A DNA stretch of 38,997 nt from Cylindrodendrum hubeiense (GCA_014621425.1 JAANBB010000384.1:1-38997), one strand, 5' to 3'. Counted from the first letter of the stretch, positions 1 through 13,101 are shown. Numbers and translations are program-made. Notes: generated by a model from the sequence alone, not told the origin.

Positions 1-3000
1 CGGTCTTGCGCCGGTCTGCGGCCCCGGCCTGGTTGCGCAGCACGCCGGCCTTCTGGAGGACCGAGTCCTTCCAGCCAGCCCAGGCTGCATAGTCCTCGGC
101 CTGCTTCGCGGCGTGGTACTGCGGCGTGGAGCGGGCGGGCTTCCAGGCAAGCTTGTTCAGCGGCATCGAGGCGTAGTCGTAAACCGCGGCCGAGGACGCC
201 ATCTTGAGAAGCTCGCCGAGAACGTCCTTGCCCTCGGTGGCGATGAGAGCCTTGCGCTGCTCTGTGACGTTGGCCGGCTTCTTGAGCGGCTCGGCGAGCC
301 AGTCGTAGTTGTGCTGCTCGACCGTGCGAGCACGGCGGTTGTCCTCGCGGAGGTACCGCACCGCCGACTGCAGGCTCTCGATGTCGTCCTTGAGGGCGTC
401 CATCTCCCGTGCCGTGGCGACGGCGCGTTCCTGGCCAGCCTTGGCACCAGCCGTGTCCGCACCGTCAGCAAAGGCACGGCTGTCGCTCGCAATCTTCTTC
501 CACTTGTCACGCTCCGACTCGAGCGTCTTGAGCTCACGGTCTTGCTTCTCAATGTCTTCCTTGAGGCTGCCAATCTGCTGGCCCGTCGCCTCGAGCTGGG
601 TCTGGAGGGCGGTGATGCGTTCAATATTAGCCTGGGCATCCCGCATCCTGGACTCGAGTGTCTCGATCTTGAGAACAGCCGTGCTGAGATGCTCATCGCG
701 CTGGGCGATCGTGCGGCGAGCCTCGCTATGCTCCTCCTTAAGGCGGCGCAGCTCCTCTTCCGCATCGACGGGGACAGTCTTGAGGGCCTTGAGTTCCTGG
801 GATCGCATCTTCCAGGGCGCGGGGTTGACGTCGAACTCCTGAGTCTGGTCCAGATCCGTGGCGAGCGAAGCCAGGTCGGTGATTTGAGTTGTCAGGGCCC
901 GGAGTTTACCAAGATATGTAGAGAAGAGGTCGGAATCATTAGACGAGCTGGTGGCGAGAACCGTCTTCTGGATCGAGTTCTGTACCTCTCCGAAAGTGAA
1001 GGGCTCGGTTCTGCTCTCGTCGGAGGTTAGGAGATCGTGCAGGCCAAGACCGATATGTCGTGCCAGTTCTGCAATCTCCTGTGTCGCATTGCCACACTGC
1101 TCGAACGCATCCATAGTCTCCGGCAGCAACGAGAGAGATCGAGTCTTGAGATCTTCGAGTGCACGCACAGCCTTGCCGGCGATGACCTTGGCGCCCCTGG
1201 TCTGGGTAATAACCAGGTCCGTCTTCTTCACAAAGTGCTGCGCTAGCTCTTCCTCGTCACCCTCGCAAGGAACCACTCGCTGCACCAGGCCTCGAAGCGT
1301 GTTAAATGTGGAGGCAGCCGAGTCGAGGTGGCTCTGCATAACAAGCGTCTTCATGTACACATCATCGGCATAGTTGGACAGGTTGCCCGAGATGTGGACC
1401 TCGGCGAGATGAGACAACAATGCGATGGTACGTTGAAGCTCATCAGCACACTTCTTTTCCTTGAGGTCATCTCGGCGCAAGCCGTCGATCCATACGTTCA
1501 ATGCACGTTCAACTGGTTCCAGTTCATGCAGCGCATTCTGGTACTTGGAGAACTGTTCGATTGAGCAATGGCTCATGTCGTTGACGAAGCGGTCGCACAT
1601 GTTGGATACCCAAACAAGCTTATCCACAGCGTCGCATCCAGCAAAGACGTCATCTTCGTGTCCAGGATGGGGCTGTCCGTTGATTCGCTCTCGGATGAAG
1701 CCATTCAGGAGGTTAGCCTTGAAAGCCAGCCGGCGGAAGCGGAGCAGAGCAAGAACAGAGTCCTGATCCTCCTTGAAAGTTTCGGGCAAGAACAACTTGA
1801 GAATGCCAAGATGCTGCTCTGCTTCTTGGGCCTCCAGCCGTCGCAACTCCAAGTCAATCGTCTTGACCTGCGCCTTGGAGGCCGAGATTTGGAGCTTCAT
1901 GTTGAGGTCCATCATGGCCCTCGACCGATCGTTGAGCTTCTCTGACTCTCCCTCGGTGACCGCCTGGGATGCCCTCATGTCATCCAAGTCGCTTTGCAAG
2001 TTCGTCACCAGTTCGCGGAATCTTGAGAGGGTATACTCCATGTCCTCGAGTCCCTCCTCTTGCTGGCCCGCTCGTCGAGCTTGCTCCGTAATAACAGCAT
2101 CCTTGAAGTCGAGGTCCTCCTGCATTTCCTTCTCGTGCTGGACGTGGTTGATTTCAAGTTCGTCGTTGATTTCCTTCAGGCTCTCAAGGTCATCGATGAC
2201 GGCCTTCAGCTCTTCAATCTGCTCAGCCATGCTCATATTCCGATCTGTTAGGTCCTCAATCATGTCCTCAGCACCAAGTGCATTGTCGAGTTGTTGGCGA
2301 AGATCTTCGACGGCTGTTTCCGATTGCTCCAGCTTCTCTTTGGTAGTGCTGTGCTCCTCCTTGATGGTATTGAACTCCTTCAGCTCATCCTCCAGTCCTT
2401 TGATCTGGTCGTTGAGCTCCTCCTCCGTCTCTTGCGTCAGGTCCCGCAGTCGCAAAAGCGCCTCTCGTAACCGCTCATTTGTGCGTTCCATTTGCAGCCA
2501 TCCAGCGCTAGCCCGTTCCTCGGGGGACATGCCGCTGCTGTATTCTTCGTTCTCCTCCCTCAGGATTTCAACCTCCAGATCCAACTCTTCCGTCTTTTGC
2601 TGCAATGCTTCGAGCTCAACCTTGAGAACTTCGGCTGTCTCCTCGGCCATTTCTCGATCAAGAGTAGCCAATTCCAAGGCAGTGTCGTGTTCGGCTTGGA
2701 TCTCTTCAACTGATTCTAGTCTCTGCTCGGCCTCCTTCAGCATTTTCCGCAGGTCGTTATTCTCTTGCTGCTGAGGTTGGTATTTTGACTGAAGCTTCTG
2801 GATAATAGCTTCGAATTTGTCTCTCTCCCCTTGAACCTTCTCGAGTTGCTTCACCTTGTCCCGGTCTTCAATTCGTTTCCGTTCCAGCACTTTTATTTTC
2901 GCTTTTAGGTCCTCGATCTCTCGGCTTGCAGCTGTGCTTGCGGTGGTGCGAGTAGTGGGCGCAGTGGGCTTCTTTGTTGCGGCCGGGGTAGTTGAACGTG

Positions 3001-3882
3001 ATGGAGGGCCAGCGGTGAGTCTCTCTAACGCCTTCGTCCTTGCAAGAACAGGGCTTCTTGGCTGAGGTGATAGGATCTCAGTCTCGGTCCTGTCATCGTC
3101 CCTATCTGATGAGCCCTGTCCACCACCTGAATCTACTGAAGGCCGTCTGGAGACTGATTCTGGTCGGGACGGTGCCCGTGGCCCGCTGAGCGACATGCGA
3201 CCACTTGCTGTTCGAGTCATGGTATTGCCTGATCTTGATGCTACTGAGGATGTCGAGACTTGTCGTGCCCGGGAAACAGGTGCGGCTGGGGGACCCATAG
3301 ATGTGCGAACACTCGAGGCTGGGCGAGTTTTGGAGCCAGCGGATGGTACTCGGACATTGGAAGGCGTTCCCGTTCGAGAAACAGTCGCACTTGGGGGTCC
3401 GCTAAGTTGTTTCGTGGGCGATTTCGTAGGAGACTGTCCAGGAGTTAGCATTCGCCCAGGTGACGAGATAGCAGGCTGCTCCCTACTCTTGCGATGCTCG
3501 TCGGCCGCACTCTAGGCACCGGACTCGGGCTTGGTGCGTTCAAACTCTTCCTCCTATTCAGGCCCGTATCCCCTGCACTCGAAGTCCTCCCGGCCGCCGG
3601 GTTGAAGCTCGACGGCCGAGAAGGCTTCCTCGCCGCTGCAGCCCTGGGCGTCGGGGCCTGGGCAAGGATCGTGGCCATCATGGGCTTGACGAACATGCCG
3701 TAGCCAGTAGGGCAATCGAAGTATCGCTCGCCCTGGACGCTGCCATCGTTCTTCCCCGTCTTCTCATCGAGCTCGATGCCCACCCACTCGCCGACCTGGA
3801 AGTGGGTAGGGCCCGCATAGCGGACGGTGCCTTTGCGGCCATCGGAGAGCTGGACCGTCTGGCCAGGCTTGAAATCCGGCAT
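1..3882 (-). CDS. Dynactin large subunit p150Glued (3' end truncated by window)
   Basis: This is the dynactin subunit that binds microtubules and links dynein to its cargo; the Neurospora counterpart is ro-3. Exon 1 is 3882..3487 (132 codons). A 53-nt intron (3434..3486) has donor GTAGGG, branch TGCTAAC and acceptor CAG. Exon 2 runs from 3433 off the left edge, so about 1276 residues are visible and the stop is missing. Residues 1-75 form a CAP-Gly domain with the GKNDGS signature at about 43-48. A Ser/Pro/Arg-rich linker follows to about residue 260, then a long coiled coil. The middle is the conserved p150 region, and a second coiled coil starts at about residue 1000. The start is the ATG at 3882; open sequence up to 3891 only offers a TTG. 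Intron retention would stop the protein just after the linker begins. Family assignment is firm; exact domain borders are estimates. Confidence 0.95.
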
Positions 3883-3911
3883 TATGGGCAATGGTTGAGG
3901 TCGTAGGGCAT
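3882..3911 (-). promoter_or_regulatory. uORF overlapping the dynactin start codon (TAATG)
   Basis: On the minus strand an ATG at 3911 opens a 9-codon ORF (MPYDLNHCP). Its TAA stop (3884..3882) shares its last A with the dynactin ATG (3882..3880), giving the string TAATG. If the mRNA starts upstream of 3911, a ribosome finishing the uORF ends exactly on the main start. The geometry is seen directly; a role in reinitiation or repression is inference. Confidence 0.5.
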
Positions 3912-4669
3912 CGTGCCGACGTCGGCGGTTGGGATAAAGATGGTGGTCGTCCTGTCGTGGTTGGCGGATGAAGTGGTTGTGGTTGTGTCCCCCGTGATCT
4001 GAGAGCTTAGCTCCTGAACCCCATCGGTAGTGCTGTTGTCTTCGACCCCGTCAACGCGTTTCCTTTTCGGATAAACGCGACGGCGGCACTGGCTGTGTCA
4101 TTCCGACGGCAGGTCTAGCGGGGGTACGTACCTAGCGTACCTTGCAGTGGAGTGGGGACTGAAGGAGATTCGCTGAGCCTCATATCCAAGGCAGATATGG
4201 ACAAGGTGCAACCTGCGACGACACCCTTCCTTCAACACGACAAGCCCATTTACCTCATGACAGCTGTCTAGGTAGATCTAGGTAGAGATCGAAAAGCGGG
4301 TCAATTCGCTGCTTTATTCACGGGGCTTAGCGATTCGCTTCGAGAACTTCCCAGCAGTACGACCCTCATCTCTCACGTTGTGTCCTCGTCAAACCCTCAC
4401 TCGTCTTCAGTCATCAGTCATCCATTGCGAGAGAGCAGTGTGATATCATGGCTAAATCCATGGCATTAATCAATTTGCATCATTTTTCATAGTAAAAGCA
4501 TTTTCAAATGCCAGGTTTGCCTTAAAACTCCACTCCCCACCATCATCCAGATACTCAAAACATCAAAGCAATATTCCCAATTTTCCCAATTTTCCAACCT
4601 ACTGTACATGACACATGGCAGCATGAGCTCCCCAACGCCTCCCTGTTTAGTTTCTCGTCCCATTCATCA
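3883..4669. other. Intergenic: dynactin 5' region and HMG gene 3' region
   Basis: No gene seen. Next to dynactin it holds the uORF and a perfect 12-bp palindrome GCCGACGTCGGC at 3915..3926. A direct 10-bp duplication (CTAGGTAGAT / CTAGGTAGAG) lies at 4268..4287. From about 4440 the DNA becomes AT-rich, as expected for the 3' UTR of the HMG gene on the same strand. Confidence 0.7.
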
Positions 4670-6832
4670 TCACATCTTGACAAACCCATCACTGTACGAT
4701 CCTCCTCGGAGCCATTCGACAACCTCAAACGCAACTCTGCGCTCTGTGGCTTCGTCGAGGTCGCTTCCCATAGGAACCCGGACAACCATCAACCCCGGGT
4801 GCTTCTGAACATGCACAGCTCCATGCTTGGCGATCTCCTCCTCCACACTGGGTTTGACATACACCACCATATCGGGGCCCACGACGCCGCGCCATAGAGT
4901 CGCCATCCACTGCCAGTGGTCGACCGGAGCATATGCGTCGGCAATGGGCGTGGTGCAAGCAAACATGTCTGATAGTGTCAGACTGAATCCCTCTTTGAGC
5001 AGTGCCACAGGGATGTTCGATGGTGGTTTTCCTTGAGACTCCGTAGAGGAATTTGACTCTGCAGAACCTCGCCGGGGAATTTCGCCGCCGTCATTATTCT
5101 TCGGGTCGGTAATGTGCTTCACAATTTCCCGTGACTTCTCATGCCAGCGCAGCATTGTCTGGAAGTACGATTCAAAGAAGCTCTGCGATTCTGATGACGC
5201 CCCCTCTTGGTCAGAATGGGGTCCATCGCACTGGATCTCCTGGGTCGAGTGATTCGCCCACGTCTTCAGGTTATACTGCTCAGAGGTCACGAGAGCCTTT
5301 TCAACAGCCTGTCCGACTTGCTGGACCATTTTGGCCTTCGGCCCTTCAATTGCAATGATGGCGCCGCGGGTCTCGATTCCGGGGCTTCCAGGTCTAGGCG
5401 GAGCCAGAGGCTGACTGATTCTGGCTAGCACTGCCAGCTTTCGAGTGAAGGGAATAGACATGACCATGGCCTCGACGCTTCTAGCTTGAGGGTCGCGTGT
5501 AGCCGATATACCAAGGCCAGTGACAGGTGTTCCGATTTGCCGGACATCAACCTCTCCCGCCACCGATGGAGACATTGGCACTGATGTCTGCAGAGGGGGT
5601 AGGCGGAGCGACTCGTCAAACGAGTGGTGCCGGCCAGCGTGGTGGCCTTGCTCAGGCCATGGCCCCGACATGGATGGTCGCGGAGGAGGAGGCATAGGGC
5701 CAGACTTGGATCTCGGCAAGTTCCCTGGCTCATGCAAGGGAGGAGCCACATAGGGACGCATGGCGCCTGGTGGACCTCCCATGGAAATCGTACGCGTTAC
5801 CTGCCCTGGGGTCATACCCGGCGAGGATACCGAATGGTAGCTTCCACCGCTGTTGAAACGGCGTCTCTTCATTTCTGGCGACTCAAGCTCATATTCGTCC
5901 ACCTCATACGGGTTCGGTCGTTGAGAAGGATATCGCAGTCTAGCTGGAGGCATGCTTCCGGAACTTCCCCGGCGCGCCATTTCAGCCTCCTCACTTCTGA
6001 CTGTGGGGGTGTATGGATTCATTGTCTGTTTCGCTGCTGTCGGGGTAGAAAACGACGCCGAGGGCGTCCGAGGGGTCGCGATGGACCGCCCGTTGCACTT
6101 TGGGCAACGCCCTCCGTCATCAGCGGGAGACGAGCCTGGGCGGTTTGCCTGGGCACGAGAACCGCGTCGTGGCTGGTAACGGTAGTCGGGGTATTGGCGC
6201 TGATGGCGCTGCTTCTCCTCGTCGGCCAAGCCCTTCCAGTTGTTCTTGATTTCTTCAGCCTCCTCCTTCCACTGCTCCCCGATGATTTTGGAGATCTCGG
6301 GGTTAGAGAGGTTAGGGTTCTGCGCGACAACTTGCGCCTGGTGATGCTGGCGATAAAGGATGAAAGCTGTAACAGAGTCAGCTCCGGAAATACGATTTGG
6401 GAACAGGTGTCGCAACACAACAAAAGGTCGCTCAAACGAGTTTTTTCAGTGTTCGCGAGCCATGGAACGGATGCACCGGTGACGGTCGCGACAGCAATAA
6501 CAACAAAGAAAAGGAGGGCACTCACCGTTGCGAGGTCTAGGGATCTTGGGAGCGGGGGTACAGAGACAGATGTGATCTCGGGGGCTGTCCCTGTTCATGT
6601 TGGTAGGCGTGTTGAGCTTGAGATGCTCGAACCTGGCATAGTTGGCATCAGCCGTGTTGATGGAAGCAGCACGTTTTCGAGCGATGTCGACAGTGCGAGG
6701 ACTTGGAGAGTCGGGCGTGTCGGCGGCGGTTCGAAAGGCCCTTGGGCCTTCATGGTCATCGAGCTCCATAGGAGAGGAGTGGGCCGGGGTCATGGCCTTG
6801 GGGGGGGCAACCAAGGAGATGACTTGTGTCAT
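4670..6832 (-). CDS. HMG-box transcription factor
   Basis: Predicted sequence-specific DNA-binding regulator of 667 residues. Exon 1 is 6832..6526. A 159-nt intron (6367..6525) has donor GTGAGT, branch GCTGAC and acceptor CAG. Exon 2 is 6366..4670. The splice falls in a split Ala codon and joins IPRPRN to AFILYRQHHQ, restoring an intact HMG box at about residues 97-170 with the ISKIIGEQW core and a basic end (YRYQPRR). It resembles the MATA_HMG / Ste11-like class rather than an architectural HMGB protein. A CPKC pair follows at about 190-193, then long Ser/Pro-rich disorder. A folded-looking tail at about 560-667 has DHWQWMATLWRG and VVYVKP. The start is the ATG at 6832 in an AAAATG context. 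It is not next to other mating-type genes, so I do not call it a MAT gene. The target genes are unknown. Confidence 0.88.
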
Positions 6833-8389
6833 TTTGAACGGCGAGCAAACGAATCGAATAGCAAATCGACAGGGGCGAACGCCAACTTACACTACACCCT
6901 GGTCGTCGTGCAGAGTAGGCTATCGACGGGAGTGATAAATGCGAGTGGAGGAAAAAAGAAAGAGCCTGGGCCTGGATCGAACGAGGGGAAATATGAAGGT
7001 CGATCCCAAAAGCGCAGTGCCGGACAAAACGTGGTGAAAGAACGTCGGAGCTGAGGTTCGCTTCGTGGCGAGGTTCCCGTTGAGTCCTGGGTTGCTGCAG
7101 TCGTCGTTTTGATGAAGCCAGCTACCAATTCACGAGCTGGCAGAGGACAATGAAAGAAGGCTGTATGTCAAGCATCTCCTGTGACAGCACACGAAGCCCC
7201 GTTCATTCCCTGATGGTGTTGTCTCGTTTCTTCACTGCCTCTTCCTTTGTCTGCTTCACTCGTCTCTTTCTGGTTTGCCTCTCCTTTCACGTCTTTCTGC
7301 TCCGTCTCTTTCACTCACCTCCTCTTGCCGTGCCAGGCAACGCAGTCGATAGGCGGGGGTTGATTGAAGGTTGGACCGTGGAGAACGCCCTTACATGTCT
7401 CGGGAGTCTGCTGGTAGAGTTGCAGCAGCCACTGGTTAGGGTGCTTTGTTGGTGGTTGCACCGTTCGCTGATCCGTCCGTCCGTCCGCTGTAACTAATTA
7501 AATAGCGAACAAAACAACAGCAACAAAAGGCAACCGCGATGGCCGACACCGGGACCAGGGGGGGAATAAGGCGAGAGGGAGAGGCCAACCCAAGACCGTC
7601 CGGAAGCCAACGAAAACAAAGTAACACACAGGCCATGATATATGGTGTGGACGGGCCCTCGGCCGCGCTCCCAATCGGCTCTTTTGTTTCTCTACGAGAG
7701 CACTCGCGCCTTTGCCTGGACCGCACTCGCTGGCCAGCCTCTCACAACGACGACAATGCCCGCCGGAATGCTGAAGGGTGCCGGAGCTGGAATGCTAGGC
7801 TCCCTGAGACAAAGACAATGTCCGCGCCGAAATTGGGCTAGCAGTTCTCACGTGATGCAGCCCGACTTTCTTTCAAGTTTGGCCGGGCCAGCAATCCCGA
7901 AGGGACTATGCGGAAGGATGACGGGGACCGGTGGTGGTTGGCTCTGCCCGTGTGGGCCGTGGGCCGTGGGAAATGGGAAATGGGACGCGGGATGTGGATT
8001 GTATCGTCATATCTGGGGGAGACAACAAGCCAGAGCTTTGACTCTTGCGGCGCGTGTTGCGGCGCGTGGAGGGAGACAAGAGAAACTCAAACAAGAGAAG
8101 CATGAGACACTGGCCACCTAGGCTTATTGAAGTCGCCGGCAAGAGACATTGATACACCAAGGAGCTGGAGCTTGCAATGGCATTTCTTGCTGGCTCAACG
8201 AAGACAGCTAGCTCCCAAGCCCGACGCCGAACCTCTCTGTAGTATTCCTAACAAAATTACACAACACTTTTCGTCACTCAAAGTCCCTCTCGCAGCCTTG
8301 TAAAATGGTAATTATGACACGTCTTCCCCCCTAGCGCCGCCTGGACCGGACCAACATCCGTTGTATGACCTGACCTATCGCCGGCCCAT
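6833..8389. other. Intergenic: HMG gene upstream region and RVB1 3' region
   Basis: No gene supported. The minus strand has no ATG between 6833 and 7172, which fits a 5' UTR for the HMG gene of up to about 340 nt. A pyrimidine-rich tract on the plus strand (about 7190..7330) points away from the flanking minus-strand genes. A CACGTGA E-box lies at 7850..7856. Short doublets such as GGGCCGT and GGGAAAT occur at about 7953..7984. Confidence 0.6.
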
Positions 8390-9954
<1,565 letters not shown>

Positions 9955-10170
9955 CTTGTCGGTAGGCTGCCGATGTCGTCGAAAAACGGGTTGTGTATCT
10001 TTTCGGTTTCGAAGGTGCGGTGGCTGTCGGCGACTCTCGGCGAAAGGGGTTTGGTAGATGAGTTGTTGTTAAAATTGTTGCTTTTGAACTCCCAAAGATT
10101 TGCGATCGGAGCTCAGTCCCTGCCTGCTTGCAGTCGCCTCGACAATGCGCGTTCGCGCTACGTTGCGCCT

Positions 10171-10176
10171 CACGTG
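10171..10176. promoter_or_regulatory. CACGTG E-box upstream of RVB1
   Basis: The site reads GCCTCACGTGACC and lies about 217 bp upstream of the RVB1 start. CACGTG is the core bound by bHLH factors of the Cbf1/Pho4/SREBP type. Binding here is inference from motif and position only. Confidence 0.4.
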
Positions 10177-10183
10177 ACCCGAT

Positions 10184-10222
10184 GGAAATTTAGGAATTTC
10201 CACCTACCCTGTATTTAGGTGG
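10184..10222. repeat. Two overlapping inverted repeats upstream of RVB1
   Basis: GGAAATT-TAGG-AATTTCC (10184..10201) overlaps by two bases with CCACCTA-nine bases-TAGGTGG (10200..10222). Both have perfect 7-bp arms. They could be sites for dimeric regulators or form mutually exclusive hairpins. Confidence 0.55.
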
Positions 10223-10543
10223 AACCAACCAACTCACTCAATCCAAATGTCAGCATTCAAAGCTGTCGTGGATGTTTCTAGTATTATTCTGTTCACTTTT
10301 TAAATTCTGTGTCACTTCTCATTCTTTAGTATTTGCTATTCCTTGGGTTTCCTCTTCGACTAATAGCTTAATATAGACTCGCAAACGCAACATCCTTCAA
10401 ATGACCTGACGCTTGTTTCACAATACACAACATCTGATTCAGCGCCCAAGTTTGCGAGAGACTTATTGGAGAAAAATAATGTTTGACTATATTTATAGCC
10501 TCGAATAGCATTTGCGTTACATCAAATATAAATCAACCCATAC

Positions 10544-10570
10544 CCCATTTATCCCATTTATCCCATTTAT
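10544..10570. repeat. 9-bp tandem repeat, 3 copies
   Basis: Three perfect copies of CCCATTTAT about 30 bp past the transporter stop codon, in its presumed 3' UTR. Confidence 0.9.
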
Positions 10571-10599
10571 AAGTCCCATATCCAATATCTATGTATCCT

Positions 10600-11997
10600 C
10601 TATCGAATAATGCGTACTTCCCCAGGTGTCCCACTATTATCTAAAAGCATCGGTGAGCCCTCCGACTCACCTTGCAGATTACCAAGTCTTTCCTCATCGT
10701 CAGATGGAGACTTCTCTGGCGGAGTCTTCTTCATAAATACAACACCAATGGCACTTCCCAGAATCAAAGTACATCCCGCGCCACTCATCAAATCCATCCG
10801 ATGTCCAAACACCCACCTATCAAAGCTGACGGCGAACAACATGTGCGTATAGATCATGGCATTTGCACGGTTGGACTTGTCTGACCCAAGCCCCGTCGTG
10901 AGCAGGTACTGCATGACGAAGCCCATAATACCCAGTGGTAAAAGAAGCAACCACTGCTTGGCTGTAGATGGGGTAGTCCATTTGAGTCCGGGCTGGTCGA
11001 TGTCGAGAACAGGCGCGAGACCTAGGGCGAGCAAGGCGATGATGGTGGAGATGACACCAAAGTAATTGACTGAAATCAAGGGATGCGCTCTCTTTCCAAT
11101 TGTTCGAAGAGCTGTGAAGGCACCAGCAGCTCCCAAAACACCAAGGAGGGCAATGCCAACAGCAATCAGACGTTCCTCGGCCGTTGCGACGTGATCACCG
11201 CCCGGAATACCGGAGTTCGGAGGGTCACTTGCATCTGGATCCTCATCAGTCGAACGGGAGAAGAAGGAGACCGGCTTTGCAATCAGAACCACGCCCAACA
11301 GGGCTACCAGGGTCGCAAGCTGTTCGAGTCGAGTAAATGGTTCCTTGAGCACGAAATAGCAGATGAGTCCCGCAACACCTGGCGCAAGGAAGGTGATGAC
11401 GGTAGCATCCGCGAGGGGGATGTACATCATGGAATACCAAACACCGAAAATACCGAAGAAGCCAGAGACGCCTCGGAATACCAGAAGAAATTGAATGTTC
11501 TTCGCACCGAAGGGGAAGCCGGGTGTTTTCATCCGCCACATGTATATCGTACAACACAGCGAAGTGATGAACTGTCGAAGAAGGAGGACCTGAACTGGAT
11601 GCATGCCATTGCCCTCAAGCTCGACGAGACGAGCACTTAGGTTCATCAAGGACCCAAAAAATTGGGACAGAGCAACGCATATGGCAGGTTTATTTTCGAC
11701 CCAGAACTTTTTCCATCCGGAGGGCTGTTCCTCGGCTTGCACATCCATATCGCGATAAACAAACCGTCCCATAGGTATCGGCTCGAGGAGCGGGCTCGCT
11801 GCAGGACTTAACGATAGGCGGCGGAAATCATCGAAACTCGGGTCGTTCAGCTTTGCTGCCCCCAGGTTGGGGGACCGAGCATTTGGAGGTAGTAGGTGGT
11901 CTCGAGACTCTGCCCCAGACCCCTGAGGGGCGAGTTTGGCAAGGGGAGTCTTGGGAACGTCATCGTAAGGCGTTGGGGATCCGGGCTCCCGAGCCAT
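10600..11997 (-). CDS. EamA/DMT-superfamily membrane transporter (SLC35G-like)
   Basis: Predicted multispan transporter of 465 residues, intronless; the substrate is unknown. Residues 1-100 are hydrophilic and Ser/Pro-rich, a likely cytosolic tail. About ten membrane segments follow in two EamA halves, roughly 105-245 and 280-430. The first half carries the typical GVWYSMMYIPLADATVITFL-type core near 186-204 and ends LLGVVLIAKP. An acidic loop at about 248-275 separates the halves. The C-terminal tail is hydrophilic. I chose the ATG at 11997 (ACCATGG context). The frame stays open to another ATG at 12258, which would add 87 residues; that part lacks family similarity and is probably 5' UTR. 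The fold assignment is firm; nucleotide-sugar or metabolite transport is only a family-level possibility. Confidence 0.85.
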   Translation of the reverse strand: MAREPGSPTPYDDVPKTPLAKLAPQGSGAESRDHLLPPNARSPNLGAAKLNDPSFDDFRRLSLSPAASPLLEPIPMGRFVYRDMDVQAEEQPSGWKKFWVENKPAICVALSQFFGSLMNLSARLVELEGNGMHPVQVLLLRQFITSLCCTIYMWRMKTPGFPFGAKNIQFLLVFRGVSGFFGIFGVWYSMMYIPLADATVITFLAPGVAGLICYFVLKEPFTRLEQLATLVALLGVVLIAKPVSFFSRSTDEDPDASDPPNSGIPGGDHVATAEERLIAVGIALLGVLGAAGAFTALRTIGKRAHPLISVNYFGVISTIIALLALGLAPVLDIDQPGLKWTTPSTAKQWLLLLPLGIMGFVMQYLLTTGLGSDKSNRANAMIYTHMLFAVSFDRWVFGHRMDLMSGAGCTLILGSAIGVVFMKKTPPEKSPSDDEERLGNLQGESEGSPMLLDNSGTPGEVRIIR

Positions 11998-13101
11998 GGT
12001 TTCGGGCTGTCGGAAGGGAGCGGTAGTCGGTTGTAGACTGTAGTGGGATGTGGGATTGGTGTGATTGACTGTTGAATCTACAAGGGTATCAAGGCCATCG
12101 AAACGCAAGAGAACTTGGAGACTCGTCACGGCGAACAAGATTGGATCAACAGCAGGAAATATATTCAATAGAGCAATGGAGGAAAAGCGTAGAAGAGTGA
12201 GAGAGAGGTTAGGTAGAGGAGGAGCACGATTTGCAATAGCACGAGGGAGCAACACCATCTGCGCGGACCCCGCTGCCGTAGCCGGTGGGATCGTTAGCCA
12301 GGCAGGCGAAATCTTTCACAGGCTCACAGTAGAGTGAGTGCTTGACCAGAACCGTCCCATCGCGGGCAAAAGGCCAGTGGGGGTGGACCCTGTTCGGCCA
12401 GGCTGGGAGCCATCTTAGAGGCTCTAAGCCTTGTCGAGCTCCTGACCCCCGGTTTCGCTGTGCCTGGCCGGTCTGCTGACCAGTTGGATAGCCGGGGAGA
12501 AGGCTGACGACACCAATGGCAACGGCGCATTGGTGGAGGGCGCGCGAAAAAGGTGGGAAGGGTGGGTTGGCGTGTGACTGGACGGAGCCAACGTGCAGCT
12601 CTTGGCTCGCTGGGCTGTGTTTCCGCAGTGTTTCCGCAGTGCGAGAAGTGCGAGAAGTGCGTTGTGCGAGTGTGTTTGTGCGAGTGCCTCGAGTGCGTTG
12701 TGGTGTGCAGTGGGCGCCGACCTTCCGAACTCGCACCGCCGGTTCGGCCGCCACCTGGGACTGAGTGGCGGGGTCCATCTCCGTGCTATTCCCCAGCCCA
12801 GCCACCCACCGGGTTATGTAGGTAGGTTTCGTCCAATCTTTTTTCGAGCTGCGAACGGTGTTAATTGAGACAAGCGAGTCTGGATGGGGCAGCTGGTTGT
12901 GAGTCAAGTGGCTTTGGGTGTGTAAGGCGTTTCTAGAGGGGATCGTGCAAAGACGTCATGAGTCCGGCGGGCTTTCGAATACGTCATATGCCCCAGTCGG
13001 AGAGCAACACGCCGCCAAACCTCACCGCAATGCAAAATTGCATGGCTGGGTACGGACAGAAGTACCTGGGCGACCATGTATGTTGGTAGGTAGGTAGGGG
13101 C

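Larger units (their letters stand above)
9955..10599. other. Intergenic: RVB1 promoter and transporter 3' region
   Basis: No gene seen. The first 250 nt next to RVB1 carry no minus-strand ATG and hold an E-box and two overlapping inverted repeats. From about 10230 to 10570 the DNA is AT-rich, as expected for the transporter 3' UTR, and includes three tandem copies of CCCATTTAT at 10544..10570. Confidence 0.65.

Noticed and set aside
113..2774. Several long plus-strand open frames over the dynactin gene
   Set aside because: They are antisense shadows of a real minus-strand coiled-coil gene; their proteins are Ser/Leu-rich and lack any family feature.
6973..6990. Minus-strand GTTCGATCC resembling a tRNA B box
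   Set aside because: The flanks do not pair into a T-stem and no A box or acceptor stem is present.
12209..12907. 232-codon minus-strand open frame upstream of the transporter
   Set aside because: No recognisable domain, odd composition, and it overlaps the likely leader of the transporter.
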